Shown: positions 55,590-64,000 of the stretch, piece by piece | Layout: the number at the start of each line of letters is the position of its first letter | Position numbering within the stretch: position 1 is the first letter of the stretch | NCBI RefSeq assembly: GCF_023973825.1 | Contig: NC_090124.1 | Location: forward strand, 1,084,501 to 1,148,500 | DNA: 64,000 nucleotides | DNA from: Plasmodium brasilianum | Lineage: Eukaryota; Apicomplexa; Aconoidasida; Haemosporida; Plasmodiidae | Reading direction: 5' to 3' | Made by a program: the position numbers and the translations under genes | The notes under the pieces: generated by a model | The model's database searches: none | What the model was told of the DNA's origin: nothing | The model's input: the letters and a program-made list of their open reading frames with translations, nothing else

Positions 55590-58544
55590 CTACGTTTTAG
55601 AAGCCGTCTTGTTAAAAAATTGCAAACCAATAATCTTAATTTTCTTCAGTTTCTTTTTTCCCTCCTCGGACACATTAGATTTTATATTTGTGTTAATATC
55701 TGACGCACTTTGAGATAATTTCACATTTTTTTTTTTGTTTTCATTACGCAATTCATGATCAATAGTGTTTGTTACATTTGTATCGGATTGAGAAAGATTG
55801 CACAGGATGTTCGATTTATTGTAATATTGATTATCAGATGTAGAATCGTCTAACGTGTCCTCTTGAAATTTGTTTTCAGTTGTCAATTTCTTATATGGGC
55901 TTTTGGACACCTTAGAACTACGAGAATTAGAGTCATTAATATTAGCACCATTTGTAGTATAAGTGTAATTAGTAGTATTCGCACAATTCGTACTCTTCGA
56001 ATAATTGGTGTTATTCGCAGTAGTGGTAGCACTATTCTTCTTATAACTTGATGGGTCATAATCTAACCTTTTTGGAAAAATGGGTTTAAGGCTAATTATT
56101 GGTTTTTTTGAGCTTAATTTGACACCACAGTTATCGTTTTGTAATGCATTATTATAAGCACTGTACTTACCGTTGCTATCGGTATGTCTACTGCTACTAC
56201 CGGTATGTCTACTGCTACTACCAGTATGTCTACTGCTACTACCGGTATGTCTACTGCTACTACCGGTATGTCTACTGCTACTACCGGCATGTCTACTGCT
56301 GCTACCGGTATGCCTACTTCTGCTATCAGTATGACTACTACTACTACCGCTAGGACTATCGCTGCTAACACTACTACTGGAAGCGCCATTTTTATACACT
56401 TTTTGAAAATCCATTGCTGTTTTTCCCAGGCATATTTCAGCAGCTCCTGTGTTCTCGAATTTCTGTTGCGCATTATTACAAGCATTGCAATCTAGACCTA
56501 TCTTATTTAAGAAAGCATTTTCTGCATATTCTATTTTTTCATATTGTTCTGTGAACTCTTCCATAAATAAACTATTTGCTGCTTTAATTTTATAAAAACT
56601 TTTCTTACCTTGTTTATTGTCTTCTTTATTACTATATGTATAATTGTTATTTAAAATATGACCTTCTGCAACTAATGAGTTTTTACTGTTGTCTTCAAAA
56701 ATGGATACAGAATTTTTGTAGAATTTTATTTCACTAGTTTTGGCCTCTTCTTCATCTAACTCAATCTCCTTTTTTTTTTCATCATCTATATTACATCTCT
56801 CTTGTATGACTGTATTTTCAAATTTTTTATTATTTATTTTTAACTTGTTGGTATATCGTAATTTTCCTTTTTCTTTATTACTTTCCTTTTCATAGTTACT
56901 ACTCATATTGAAGCTACTTAACGATTTTATGATATTTAATGTACTATGGTCTTCTTCTGTGTTTCTTACCGATGGCATGATATTCGATGTGTTCAATGTA
57001 TGTGCTATGCTATGATGACAATTACCACTTGTTCCACTACTTCGTCTACCATCCCTTCCGTTGCTCCCCCCATTTTTTCTTCTGCTACTTGCAGTAGTAT
57101 TGTGAGTCAGCGCCTCGACTGTTATATTGTTCTCTATATACTTAAAATAGCACCTCATTGAGTTAAAATTTGACTTAACAATGAGATGGCTTATTAAAAA
57201 GGGAAACCTACTTATTAAATAACTAACGGTTATATTCGGCAAATATAAATGTTTTATTTTAAAAAACCATATATGTGAACTTCCAGCATTAACAATATAT
57301 TTACATTTTGAATTGATATATTTATTATTTTTCAAAAAACTATTATTATCCACATGATATTCTTCCTTCATAACTGAATTGATGAAATTTTTGTTCAGAA
57401 AATAATCATTTCCGCTTAGTTTTTTTTTCTTTTTTTTCTTCTTACTTAGACCGTTATTACTACTACTACTCTTCTTAAATTTATTACTATAATTTAATTC
57501 CTCATTTAAATAGGAGCACTGTTTTTTCATCTCTTCTTTATTACTATTTTCTATTAACTTCAAGTGCATCGAATATCCTGAGGTTACATATTCATACACT
57601 TTTTTATTTATCTCGTTAAAAACATCAAACTTGACATAACTGTTTTTTCCTATTTCTTCCTCCACCTCCTCCTTTATATGATAACAGTTGGGGTAAAAGG
57701 AAAAAGGATAAAATATATTATTTTTGATTTCTTGTATTCCTCCATACTTCCTTTCTAATTGTGTTTCTAAGATTTCCTCTCTTAGATAAGGCACGTAATT
57801 GGTATCTAAAATTTTTAATTTTTTAGTCATATAGGATGGTGCAAAATTTAAAAAAGATTTTCCAAATGTTTTAAAAAATTTGGGTGCATCAATTATATAC
57901 ATCCTAAACAATCTACATCGATATTTTGAATTCATAATTTCTAATAACTTCATAAATGTAGACATTGGAAATTTTGACATTGATATACCTGAACAATCAA
58001 TTAAGGATATATAATTTTCTACTTTTCCGGGGATACACAAATATTTTAAAAAAAATTCAAAACAAAAAAAAAATAAATTCGTTAACTTTTCAACATCCAA
58101 CAATTCAATATTTAATAAATTTATTATCATTATAGGTCTACATTTTTTATCTCTCCCATGCCAATACATTACCCCTTTATTAATATCATGTATAACATCT
58201 TTTTCTTTTATAGGAAGAACATCAGATAACCGAAATTCAAAATTACTTTTTATTAATTCTAACGCTTTTGCAAAGTCAAACTGCGCTGAGTACAAATAGC
58301 GCAAACACTCATTTTCAAAGAATATCTTATTTATTTTTAACGATTTATTTTTACAATATCTTTTAAATTCACTTATTGCAATTTCTTCTTCTGTGTTAAT
58401 AAAGGTATTATGAAAAATGTATCTCAGTTTTGCATTTTTGTCATACACATCTTCCTTATTTGGTTCAAAAAAAAATACATTCTCATCTATTGTGTATTCA
58501 TTTATCTTTTTCTCAATTACCACCTTTCCTCTCGACAGTTCCAT
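55590..58544 (-). CDS. CRAL-TRIO / Sec14-like lipid-binding domain protein (984 aa)
   Basis: The Sec14-type lipid exchange domain lies at about residues 75-270. The CRAL-TRIO N helix region (FENECLRYLYSAQFDFAKAL) is followed by YWHGRDKKCRPIMIINLLNI, YISLIDCSGISMSKFPMST and RLFRMYIIDAPKFFKTFGKS. It ends FAPSYMTKKLKIL and LERKYGGIQE, as Sec14 domains do. A second structured stretch at about 410-470 (SHIWFFKIKHLYLPNITVSY) could be a GOLD- or C2-like accessory module; I cannot decide. The C-terminal half is low complexity with a heptapeptide repeat (SSRHTGS) and a basic tail. A probable function is phosphoinositide or other lipid exchange between membranes. There is no membrane span. Single exon, diverging from the 59100 candidate and FabB/F. 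Confidence 0.9.
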   Translation of the reverse strand: MELSRGKVVIEKKINEYTIDENVFFFEPNKEDVYDKNAKLRYIFHNTFINTEEEIAISEFKRYCKNKSLKINKIFFENECLRYLYSAQFDFAKALELIKSNFEFRLSDVLPIKEKDVIHDINKGVMYWHGRDKKCRPIMIINLLNIELLDVEKLTNLFFFCFEFFLKYLCIPGKVENYISLIDCSGISMSKFPMSTFMKLLEIMNSKYRCRLFRMYIIDAPKFFKTFGKSFLNFAPSYMTKKLKILDTNYVPYLREEILETQLERKYGGIQEIKNNIFYPFSFYPNCYHIKEEVEEEIGKNSYVKFDVFNEINKKVYEYVTSGYSMHLKLIENSNKEEMKKQCSYLNEELNYSNKFKKSSSSNNGLSKKKKKKKKLSGNDYFLNKNFINSVMKEEYHVDNNSFLKNNKYINSKCKYIVNAGSSHIWFFKIKHLYLPNITVSYLISRFPFLISHLIVKSNFNSMRCYFKYIENNITVEALTHNTTASSRRKNGGSNGRDGRRSSGTSGNCHHSIAHTLNTSNIMPSVRNTEEDHSTLNIIKSLSSFNMSSNYEKESNKEKGKLRYTNKLKINNKKFENTVIQERCNIDDEKKKEIELDEEEAKTSEIKFYKNSVSIFEDNSKNSLVAEGHILNNNYTYSNKEDNKQGKKSFYKIKAANSLFMEEFTEQYEKIEYAENAFLNKIGLDCNACNNAQQKFENTGAAEICLGKTAMDFQKVYKNGASSSSVSSDSPSGSSSSHTDSRSRHTGSSSRHAGSSSRHTGSSSRHTGSSSRHTGSSSRHTGSSSRHTDSNGKYSAYNNALQNDNCGVKLSSKKPIISLKPIFPKRLDYDPSSYKKNSATTTANNTNYSKSTNCANTTNYTYTTNGANINDSNSRSSKVSKSPYKKLTTENKFQEDTLDDSTSDNQYYNKSNILCNLSQSDTNVTNTIDHELRNENKKKNVKLSQSASDINTNIKSNVSEEGKKKLKKIKIIGLQFFNKTASKT
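56170..56345 (-). repeat. 21-bp repeat in the CRAL-TRIO gene
   Basis: About eight copies of a 21-bp unit (ctgctactaccggtatgtcta on the + strand) encode Ser-Ser-Arg-His-Thr-Gly-Ser heptapeptides, with end copies diverged. The Arg/His-rich Ser repeat is unlike the Asn repeats elsewhere in the window. Confidence 0.9.
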
Positions 58545-59099
58545 AGTAAAAAGCTATGTTTGACTTAGCTTGGATTCACTTAATATGATATATCTTTATT
58601 TGAATTATTCACTTTTACTTTATTTTTTTATTTGTTTTCAACTATATCTTCTGATACGATTTTACTGTGTAGTAGCTTCCTTACATGTACGAATTCGGCA
58701 CATATGTGTATGTATTCCTCTGTAGTATGTACTTTTCTTGTGTGTACGGATTTTTCGCGTACACACGGATTTTTTTGATGTATATATATTTCTCTTATTT
58801 GTTCTGTTTGTTCTTATTCTTTATTAGTTTTGCATATTTCTTGCTTATTTTTTTACGTATTTGTTGTATTCTTTTTGCGCATTTTTTGCATACCGTTTGT
58901 GTATTTTTTATGTATCTTTCGCGTACCTTTTTTTTTTTTTTTTTTTTTTTACAGTTTTCAGCTTTTTATTTTTTCGCCTCTTTGCTATTTCCTTTTTCAT
59001 TCATTTGCAACATGCTAATAATAGTATCATTAATAAAATTTGAAAAAACGGCTTCTTATATATAAGGTGATAATACATTTTTTTAATTTTTTAGCATAT

Positions 59100-59490
59100 A
59101 TGGAATATTTAGTTCTATCTAAATTATGTGAATTGCCCTTTATTACTCATAATTTAAAGTATGTTCACCTAATTAAGAGGTAAATTGATATATTTTGTAT
59201 GTATATATATATATATATATACATACATTTATATAAATACGTATAAATAAAACTTTGATATATGGAGGAACGCACTCTTTTTTTTTTTTTTTCTCTTATA
59301 ACATGTTATTTTTAAATTTCTTACGCATAATAATATGTTAACTTTTTTTTGCACTTGTTAACGAATTTTTCTCGTATTATTGTTGTCATTGAGTAAGTAT
59401 ATTTCTAATGCCGCTAATAATGATGTTACGCTGAATTACTATTTAAACTGGCTTCTATCACTTAATATTATTACATCAACTACCATATAA
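59100..59490 (+). CDS. Candidate unannotated small spliced gene
   Basis: Exon 1 is 59100-59179 (MEYLVLSKLCELPFITHNLK, then YVHLIKR), ending in AG|GTAAAT. An acceptor at 59393 opens exon 2, which continues in frame for 32 codons (SKYISNAANNDV, TLNYYLNWLLSLNI) to a TAA at 59488-59490, giving 58 residues. Alternatively exon 2 ends at GAT|GTTACG (59424) and joins a good acceptor at 59746 to read VYREYELFFLQHILNNLCYV and a poly-Lys tail ending near 59858. The LPF...YxxWLLSL pattern faintly recalls the Utp12-type helical domain of U3 snoRNP WD proteins; I hold that loosely. Composition is clearly less AT-rich than the flanks. No complete homology. Confidence 0.4.
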
Positions 59491-60071
59491 AGGTCCTTGT
59501 TACATAATTATTCGTGTGTTTTCTGTTTTCTGCACTCTTCAAAATATGAACCTTGCTATACTCGAGTAATATGAATAAGGGGCACAAATGTATTTTATAT
59601 TTTTCATATAAATGTATTACACATGCATATACGCAAACATATATATACGTATAAACACATATGTATATGTATATAAAATATACAAATTAAAATAGTGTGT
59701 TATATGATAAAAAAATATTTCACAATTTTTTTTTTAACTCATACAGGTGTACAGAGAATATGAACTGTTTTTCCTTCAACATATTCTGAACAATTTGTGC
59801 TACGTATATGAAAATGCTAAAGTACAAAAAAAAAAAAAAAAAAAAATATTATATTAACGAAAAGAAAAAAAAAAAAAAAAAGAATGTACATATTTCGCTT
59901 ATTAAATATATATCAATATTTAAAGTAGTATTGAAACATTAACATTTTTGAAGTCTAAATTGAAGAATATAAATAAATTAATCATATTAGCATTAATATT
60001 TGTAATTATAAACAATTAAAACATGAAAGACGAAAAATGAAAGATAAAAAGAAATAAATTAGAAAAACAGA

Positions 60072-60131
60072 AACAAAAAAAAAGAAAAACAAAAAAAAAG
60101 AAAAACAAAAAAAAAGAAAAACAAAAAAAAA
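60072..60131. repeat. 16-bp A-rich tandem repeat
   Basis: Units of gaaaaacaaaaaaaaa repeat with a 16-bp period (the G recurs at 60084, 60100 and 60116). Confidence 0.85.
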
Positions 60132-60550
60132 ATGAATAAGCAACATGTATATATTATTAAAGAAATATCTTCTATTCGTTTACTACATAAATATGATAAA
60201 TTTATGTATATAAAAACGTACAATTTTTTCTATAATTGAAGTCTTTTTTTTTTTTTTTGAGATTTGAATATTTTTAAAAAATGGAAAATGTGGTGAATGT
60301 TAAAAAAAAGTTAACATATAAAAAGAAAAGAAAAAAAAATCAACAATAAAACAACTTATTTCTTAGTAACAGTAACATAGAAAAATACGTTATAATTTCT
60401 TAATATGTTACTACTGTGATTTATTTCCAAATGGTTATTAATAAGAAATGAACAAACTCAATGAACTCTTTTAAAATTTTATGACAACTTTTATACACAT
60501 CATGCAAATATATGAATTGTACAGGTCATGTATGAATGTAACGGTTGTGT

Positions 60551-60690
60551 AAAAATGTATGATTGTACAGGTTATAAAAAAATGTATGATTGTACAGGTT
60601 ATAAAAAAATGTATGATTGTACAGGTTATAAAAAAATGTATGATTGTACAGGTTATAAAAAAATGTATGATTATAACATGTTATAAAAAA
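60551..60690. repeat. 27-bp minisatellite GTATGATTGTACAGGTTATAA
   Basis: The core gattgtacagg recurs at 60561, 60588, 60615 and 60642, a 27-bp period. Degenerate copies extend left to about 60510 and right to about 60840. It lies 0.3-0.6 kb upstream of the FabB/F start. Confidence 0.9.
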
Positions 60691-61114
60691 AGGCATCACT
60701 GCATAGGTCATGTAAAAATGTATGAACTGTAAAGGTCACATAAAATATACAATTATACAGGTTACACATAATGTACTATTGTATAAGTCATGTAAAATAC
60801 ATGAATTGTTCGAATTACGTAAAACATATAGGTTGCATATATGTACATTGTATACACATAAATTATAAACAAAAAAACCTTTTTTTAATTTTTTTTTTTG
60901 GACCATGTTTTTGCTAAAAAAAAAAGAAAAAATAGCGAAATTCAAATGTGAAAAACAAAATTCGTGTAATGTGTATAAATAAATAATATGTTAATTATTT
61001 TATTTTTTATTTCATCTTTCCCAGTATAATTTTAATTCTATTTAATGAGTTTAACAAAAAATAAATAAAAAATTGTTCAAAGGACCTTTCTTTTATCAAG
61101 TTTTTTAATGAAAA

Positions 61115-61646
61115 ATGAGAATTTATACTAAATCCCTTTTCTACTACTTTTTAATTTTGCAAGTAATTTAAAAATATTTAATGAGTCTCAAATATGTGTA
61201 TAAATTTCTAACGCTACACATTTATTAATTTGAGTTATATATATCTACATTTAATTTTTTAATCAAAAAGGAGAACTAAAAAATAGTCAAAACGACATTG
61301 AGAGTAGTGGATAAGTACATATATATATATATATATATATATACATATGTATTAACATTTGTCTGAATTTTACATCTCCGTAAAAAACGCATATATACAC
61401 GTATGCTGTTGAATAATCATATTTTTCGTGCTATATTTGTATACCCTTCTGCATATGCAAACTCCAAGTATGCACGAACATGGGGTTGCACAACAAGGCT
61501 GCGAAGCCGTTGTTCATATATAATCCTTCAGGAATAATAGAAAAAGTGAAATAACTAACAATGTATACACGTTCATGCTATTTTTCAGGAAACAAAAAAG
61601 AAGAAAAAATAAAAAATAAATAAATATAAATATAAATATAAATATA

Positions 61647-61693
<47 letters not shown>

Positions 61694-61985
61694 CATGCCT
61701 ATATTTTCTTTTAACACAATAATAATGTAATTACATCGTTCTATGCAACTTTTTTGTTTAACATTTTTTCTTTCCAAATATATACATGAATATACGCTGA
61801 ATTACAAAAATGTCAATAGGTGTATAGCAAAAAATATGGATTTATCAAGAATAATGTGCCAAGAACTGATAAAAGCATTTTCAGAAAGGTTACGCTGTAC
61901 AACAGCTACAACTCAAGAGAGTTAAAAAAACACTGCGAAGTAAGAAAATAAAGAAAAAAAAAAAAGAGCACATATAATGTGCACA

Positions 61986-62016
<31 letters not shown>

Positions 62017-63460
62017 TGTGTGTGTACGTACTGGAAAAATAACTCTGAGTATACAAATAAATGTAAAAAATATAATAATAAAATAAAACAAGTCAGAATG
62101 ATTATTTGTATGAACAGATGTGGAAAATAGAAAAAAAGGAAAAATATAATTTCTTTTCAAAATAGCTAGTTACATGCACTGTTTATGTTTCCCTGAAATG
62201 CAGACATCGAGAGTTGTGTGCACAGGTATTGGTATAGTAACTGGGGTTGGGGTTGGCATAGAACAATTTTGGGAAAATTTAATCAATGGATATAACTCTA
62301 TTGACAAAATTACCAAATTTGATGTAACAGATATGGCATGTGGAATAGGCAGTGAAATAGACAGAAAAAATTTTAACCCATGTGATTTTTATACAAATAA
62401 AAAGGATGTAAACCGCAATGATGATTGTACTCATTATGCGGTGGCTGCAACAAGATTAGCCATAGATGATGCCCATATTGATTTACATAAAATCGATAGT
62501 GAAAAAGTAGGAACTATTATTGGAAGTGGTATTGGTGGTTTGTCTTTTTTAGAAAAGGAAATGAAAACATTACATGAAAAGGGTCATAAAAGAATAAGTC
62601 CATACTTAATTCCAGCCATGATTGCAAATACACCTTCAGGTTTTGTGTCTATTGAAAATAATCTAAGAGGAATTTCACTTGGAATGTTAAGTGCTTGTGC
62701 CACATCAGGTAATACAATTGGAGAAGCATATAGATATATAAAATATAAGGAATATGATGTTATGATATGCGGGGGAACGGAGGCAAGTATTACACCTATC
62801 AGTTTTGCAGGATTTAATGCATTAAGAGCATTATGCATTGGATATAATGATAATCCAAAGAAGGGTTGTAGACCATTTGATTTAAAAAGAAGTGGTTTTG
62901 TTATGGGGGAAGGTTCAGGTATTTTAATTCTTGAATCTTATGCACATGCAATTAAGAGAAATGCCAAAATATATGGAGAAATTTTGGAATATTCCTCTGA
63001 AAGTGATGCATTTCATATTACTGCCCCTGAACCAAATGGAAGGGGCTTAACTAATTCAATTAACAAAGCAATAAAAAATGCAAATATAAATATATCGGAT
63101 GTTAAGTATGTGAATGCACATGGGACATCAACTAACTTAAATGACAAAATTGAAACGAAAGTTTTAAAAAATGTCTTTAAGTCTCATTCCTATAAATTAC
63201 ATATATCCTCAACAAAGAGTATGACTGGTCATTGTATAGGAGCCGCAGGTGCTATTGAATCTATTGTTTGTTTAAAGGCAATGGAAACAAACATTATACC
63301 ACCAACTATTAATTATGAACATAAAGATCCTGATTGTGATTTAAATTATACACCTAATAAAAGTTTTCATTCAAAAGAAAATATAGACATTTCCTTAAAT
63401 ACAAATTTAGGATTTGGAGGACATAACACTGCATTATTATTTGGAAAAATTGCAAAATGA
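61115..63460 (+). CDS. FabB/FabF: Apicoplast 3-oxoacyl-ACP synthase I/II (FabB/FabF), three exons with bipartite leader
   Basis: Condensing enzyme of type II fatty-acid synthesis: acyl-ACP + malonyl-ACP to 3-oxoacyl-ACP, in the apicoplast. Exons inferred are 61115-61162, 61820-61939 and 62204-63460, all joined in phase 0, giving 474 residues. Exon 1 encodes a signal peptide (MRIYTKSLFYYFLILQ, donor GTAATT). Exon 2 encodes a basic transit peptide (VYSKKYGFIKNNVPRTDKSI, then FRKVTLYNSYNSRELKKHCE, donor GTAAGA). Exon 3 begins TSRVVCTGIGIVTG after the acceptor AAATGCAG. The catalytic triad is Cys221 (LSACATSG), His362 (NAHGTSTN) and His399 (MTGHCIGA). GFVMGEGSGILIL and NLGFGGHN are also present. 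The ATG at 62174 lies in intron 2 and is not the start. A further exon in the 657-nt intron 1 cannot be excluded. Confidence 0.92.
61456..61515 (+). ncRNA. Possible structured RNA: two adjacent hairpins, one with GNRA loop
   Basis: A GC-rich island inside FabB/F intron 1. Hairpin 1 pairs TGCAA-a-CTCC (61456-61465) with GGGGTTGCA (61482-61490): nine pairs including one G-U, one bulged A and a 16-nt loop. Hairpin 2 pairs AACAAGGCT (61492-61500) with AGCC-g-TTGTT (61505-61514) around the GNRA tetraloop GCGA. Such GC content and pairing are rare in introns here. An intronic snoRNA or another ncRNA is possible, but no C/D or H/ACA boxes were found. A chance pairing or a missed exon (open frame MGLHNKAAKPLFIYNP) are alternatives. 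Confidence 0.3.
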
Positions 63461-64000
63461 AGAGATATATAGTTGCTAAACTGTAAATCCTGTATTATTA
63501 ACCACTTTGTGCTATAGTACTATGGAATTTATTTTTGATTCCCTATTTATGGTCTTTATACACATATGAAGCCACGTACCATGTTAATTTGGACTAGCAT
63601 ATATTGTAGTGAGCTAATACATTACATGTGCATATACACATATATACGTATACTTCACCCATACATGTATATATTCATATTATTGCACTCATCTGCAATA
63701 TTTAATTAAAATTTTTTTTACCTCTACTACTTCTATTTTCATTTTTAACATATTTAATATTCTTTCATTAACATGTATCCATCATTGTTATTACATTATA
63801 TGCAATACACATATTATTAAATTGTTCTTATTATGTGGCAGTTTATAAAAATATGTGGGAAGTAGTTTCACTGCTCTTACTACTTATGCTTCAACCACGT
63901 TATAATTAATTTTTAAATTCGTTCTGTTCATCTTTCTTTTTTTTTTTTTTTTGCAAATTTATTACATTATAGAAGAAATGTGTTCTTAAATTATGTTTAT
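63461..64000. other. 3' flank of FabB/F to window end
   Basis: A/T-rich sequence with a T-run at about 63938-63952. No gene is seen before the edge. Confidence 0.6.

Larger units (their letters stand above)
58545..61114. other. Divergent intergenic region, CRAL-TRIO gene to FabB/F
   Basis: It includes a T-rich 5' flank of the CRAL-TRIO gene (58600-59060), a candidate spliced gene from 59100, an exon-like patch at 59747-59858, A-rich 16-bp repeats (60072-60131) and a 27-bp minisatellite (60551-60690). The FabB/F promoter lies at the right end. Confidence 0.5.

Noticed and set aside
58685..59065. 126-codon Phe/Leu/Cys-rich + strand ORF
   Set aside because: T-rich upstream flank of the CRAL-TRIO gene with no mixed-composition region; most likely chance.
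61743..61925. 60-codon + strand ORF before FabB/F
   Set aside because: Its frame overlaps the transit-peptide exon in a different phase; the phase that joins both neighbours gives the better transit peptide.
62174..62203. ATG at 62174 as the FabB/F start
   Set aside because: It lies in the intron 2 pyrimidine tract before the acceptor; using it would drop the signal and transit peptides.

Overview
The window is a piece of a Plasmodium nuclear chromosome. The evidence is extreme AT bias, long A/T microsatellites between genes, Asn-rich low-complexity inserts inside otherwise conserved proteins, short GT-AG introns, and lineage-typical proteins: acetyl-CoA synthetase with a large Asn-rich insert, plant-like apicoplast FabB/F with a bipartite leader, and an apicomplexan pyruvate kinase. 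From memory and unverified, the gene order (acetyl-CoA synthetase, transportin, DJ-1, TIM22, RING E3, EF-hand protein, ankyrin protein, mL46, pyruvate kinase, MYG1, coiled-coil protein, CRAL-TRIO protein, FabB/F) matches a block of P. falciparum chromosome 6. The protein sequences are not those I remember for P. falciparum. A P. malariae/P. ovale-like species is my guess, at low confidence.

Layout. 1-2291 (+) is the 3' part of acetyl-CoA synthetase, cut by the window edge. 5147-8629 (-) is transportin. 11958-13214 (-) is a Plasmodium protein I do not recognise. 14446-15631 (+) is DJ-1 in three exons. 16457-17011 (+) is TIM22. 20123-21883 (+) is a tail-anchored RING E3. 22821-24674 (+) is a calmodulin/myosin-light-chain-like protein that I reconstruct from eight small exons. 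26183-31594 (-) is a giant F-box-like/LRR/ankyrin protein. 37143-37484 (+) is a small RIIa-domain protein. 37996-39069 (-) is mitoribosomal mL46. 41037-44046 (-) is pyruvate kinase in three exons. 47397-48506 (-) is a MYG1-family protein. 49560-49994 (+) is a small membrane-type protein. 50708-53701 (-) is a long coiled-coil protein. 55590-58544 (-) is a CRAL-TRIO/Sec14-like protein. 61115-63460 (+) is FabB/F in three exons, including the signal peptide and transit-peptide exons.

No operon logic applies; the genes are housekeeping functions side by side. Shared themes are carbon and lipid metabolism (pyruvate kinase; acetyl-CoA synthetase; apicoplast FabB/F; a Sec14-like lipid carrier), mitochondrial biogenesis (TIM22, mL46, probably MYG1), nuclear import (transportin) and ubiquitin ligation (RING E3, F-box-like protein).

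The intergenic spaces are 0.5-5.5 kb of A/T-rich sequence with minisatellites. A few higher-complexity islands in them look exon-like or RNA-like. The best are a possible small spliced gene at 59100-59490, a possible small spliced gene at 45817-46078, a small membrane-type ORF at 39997-40206 (-), and a double hairpin with a GNRA tetraloop at 61456-61515 inside FabB/F intron 1. These are candidates only. In so AT-rich a genome any less AT-rich stretch tends to look coding.
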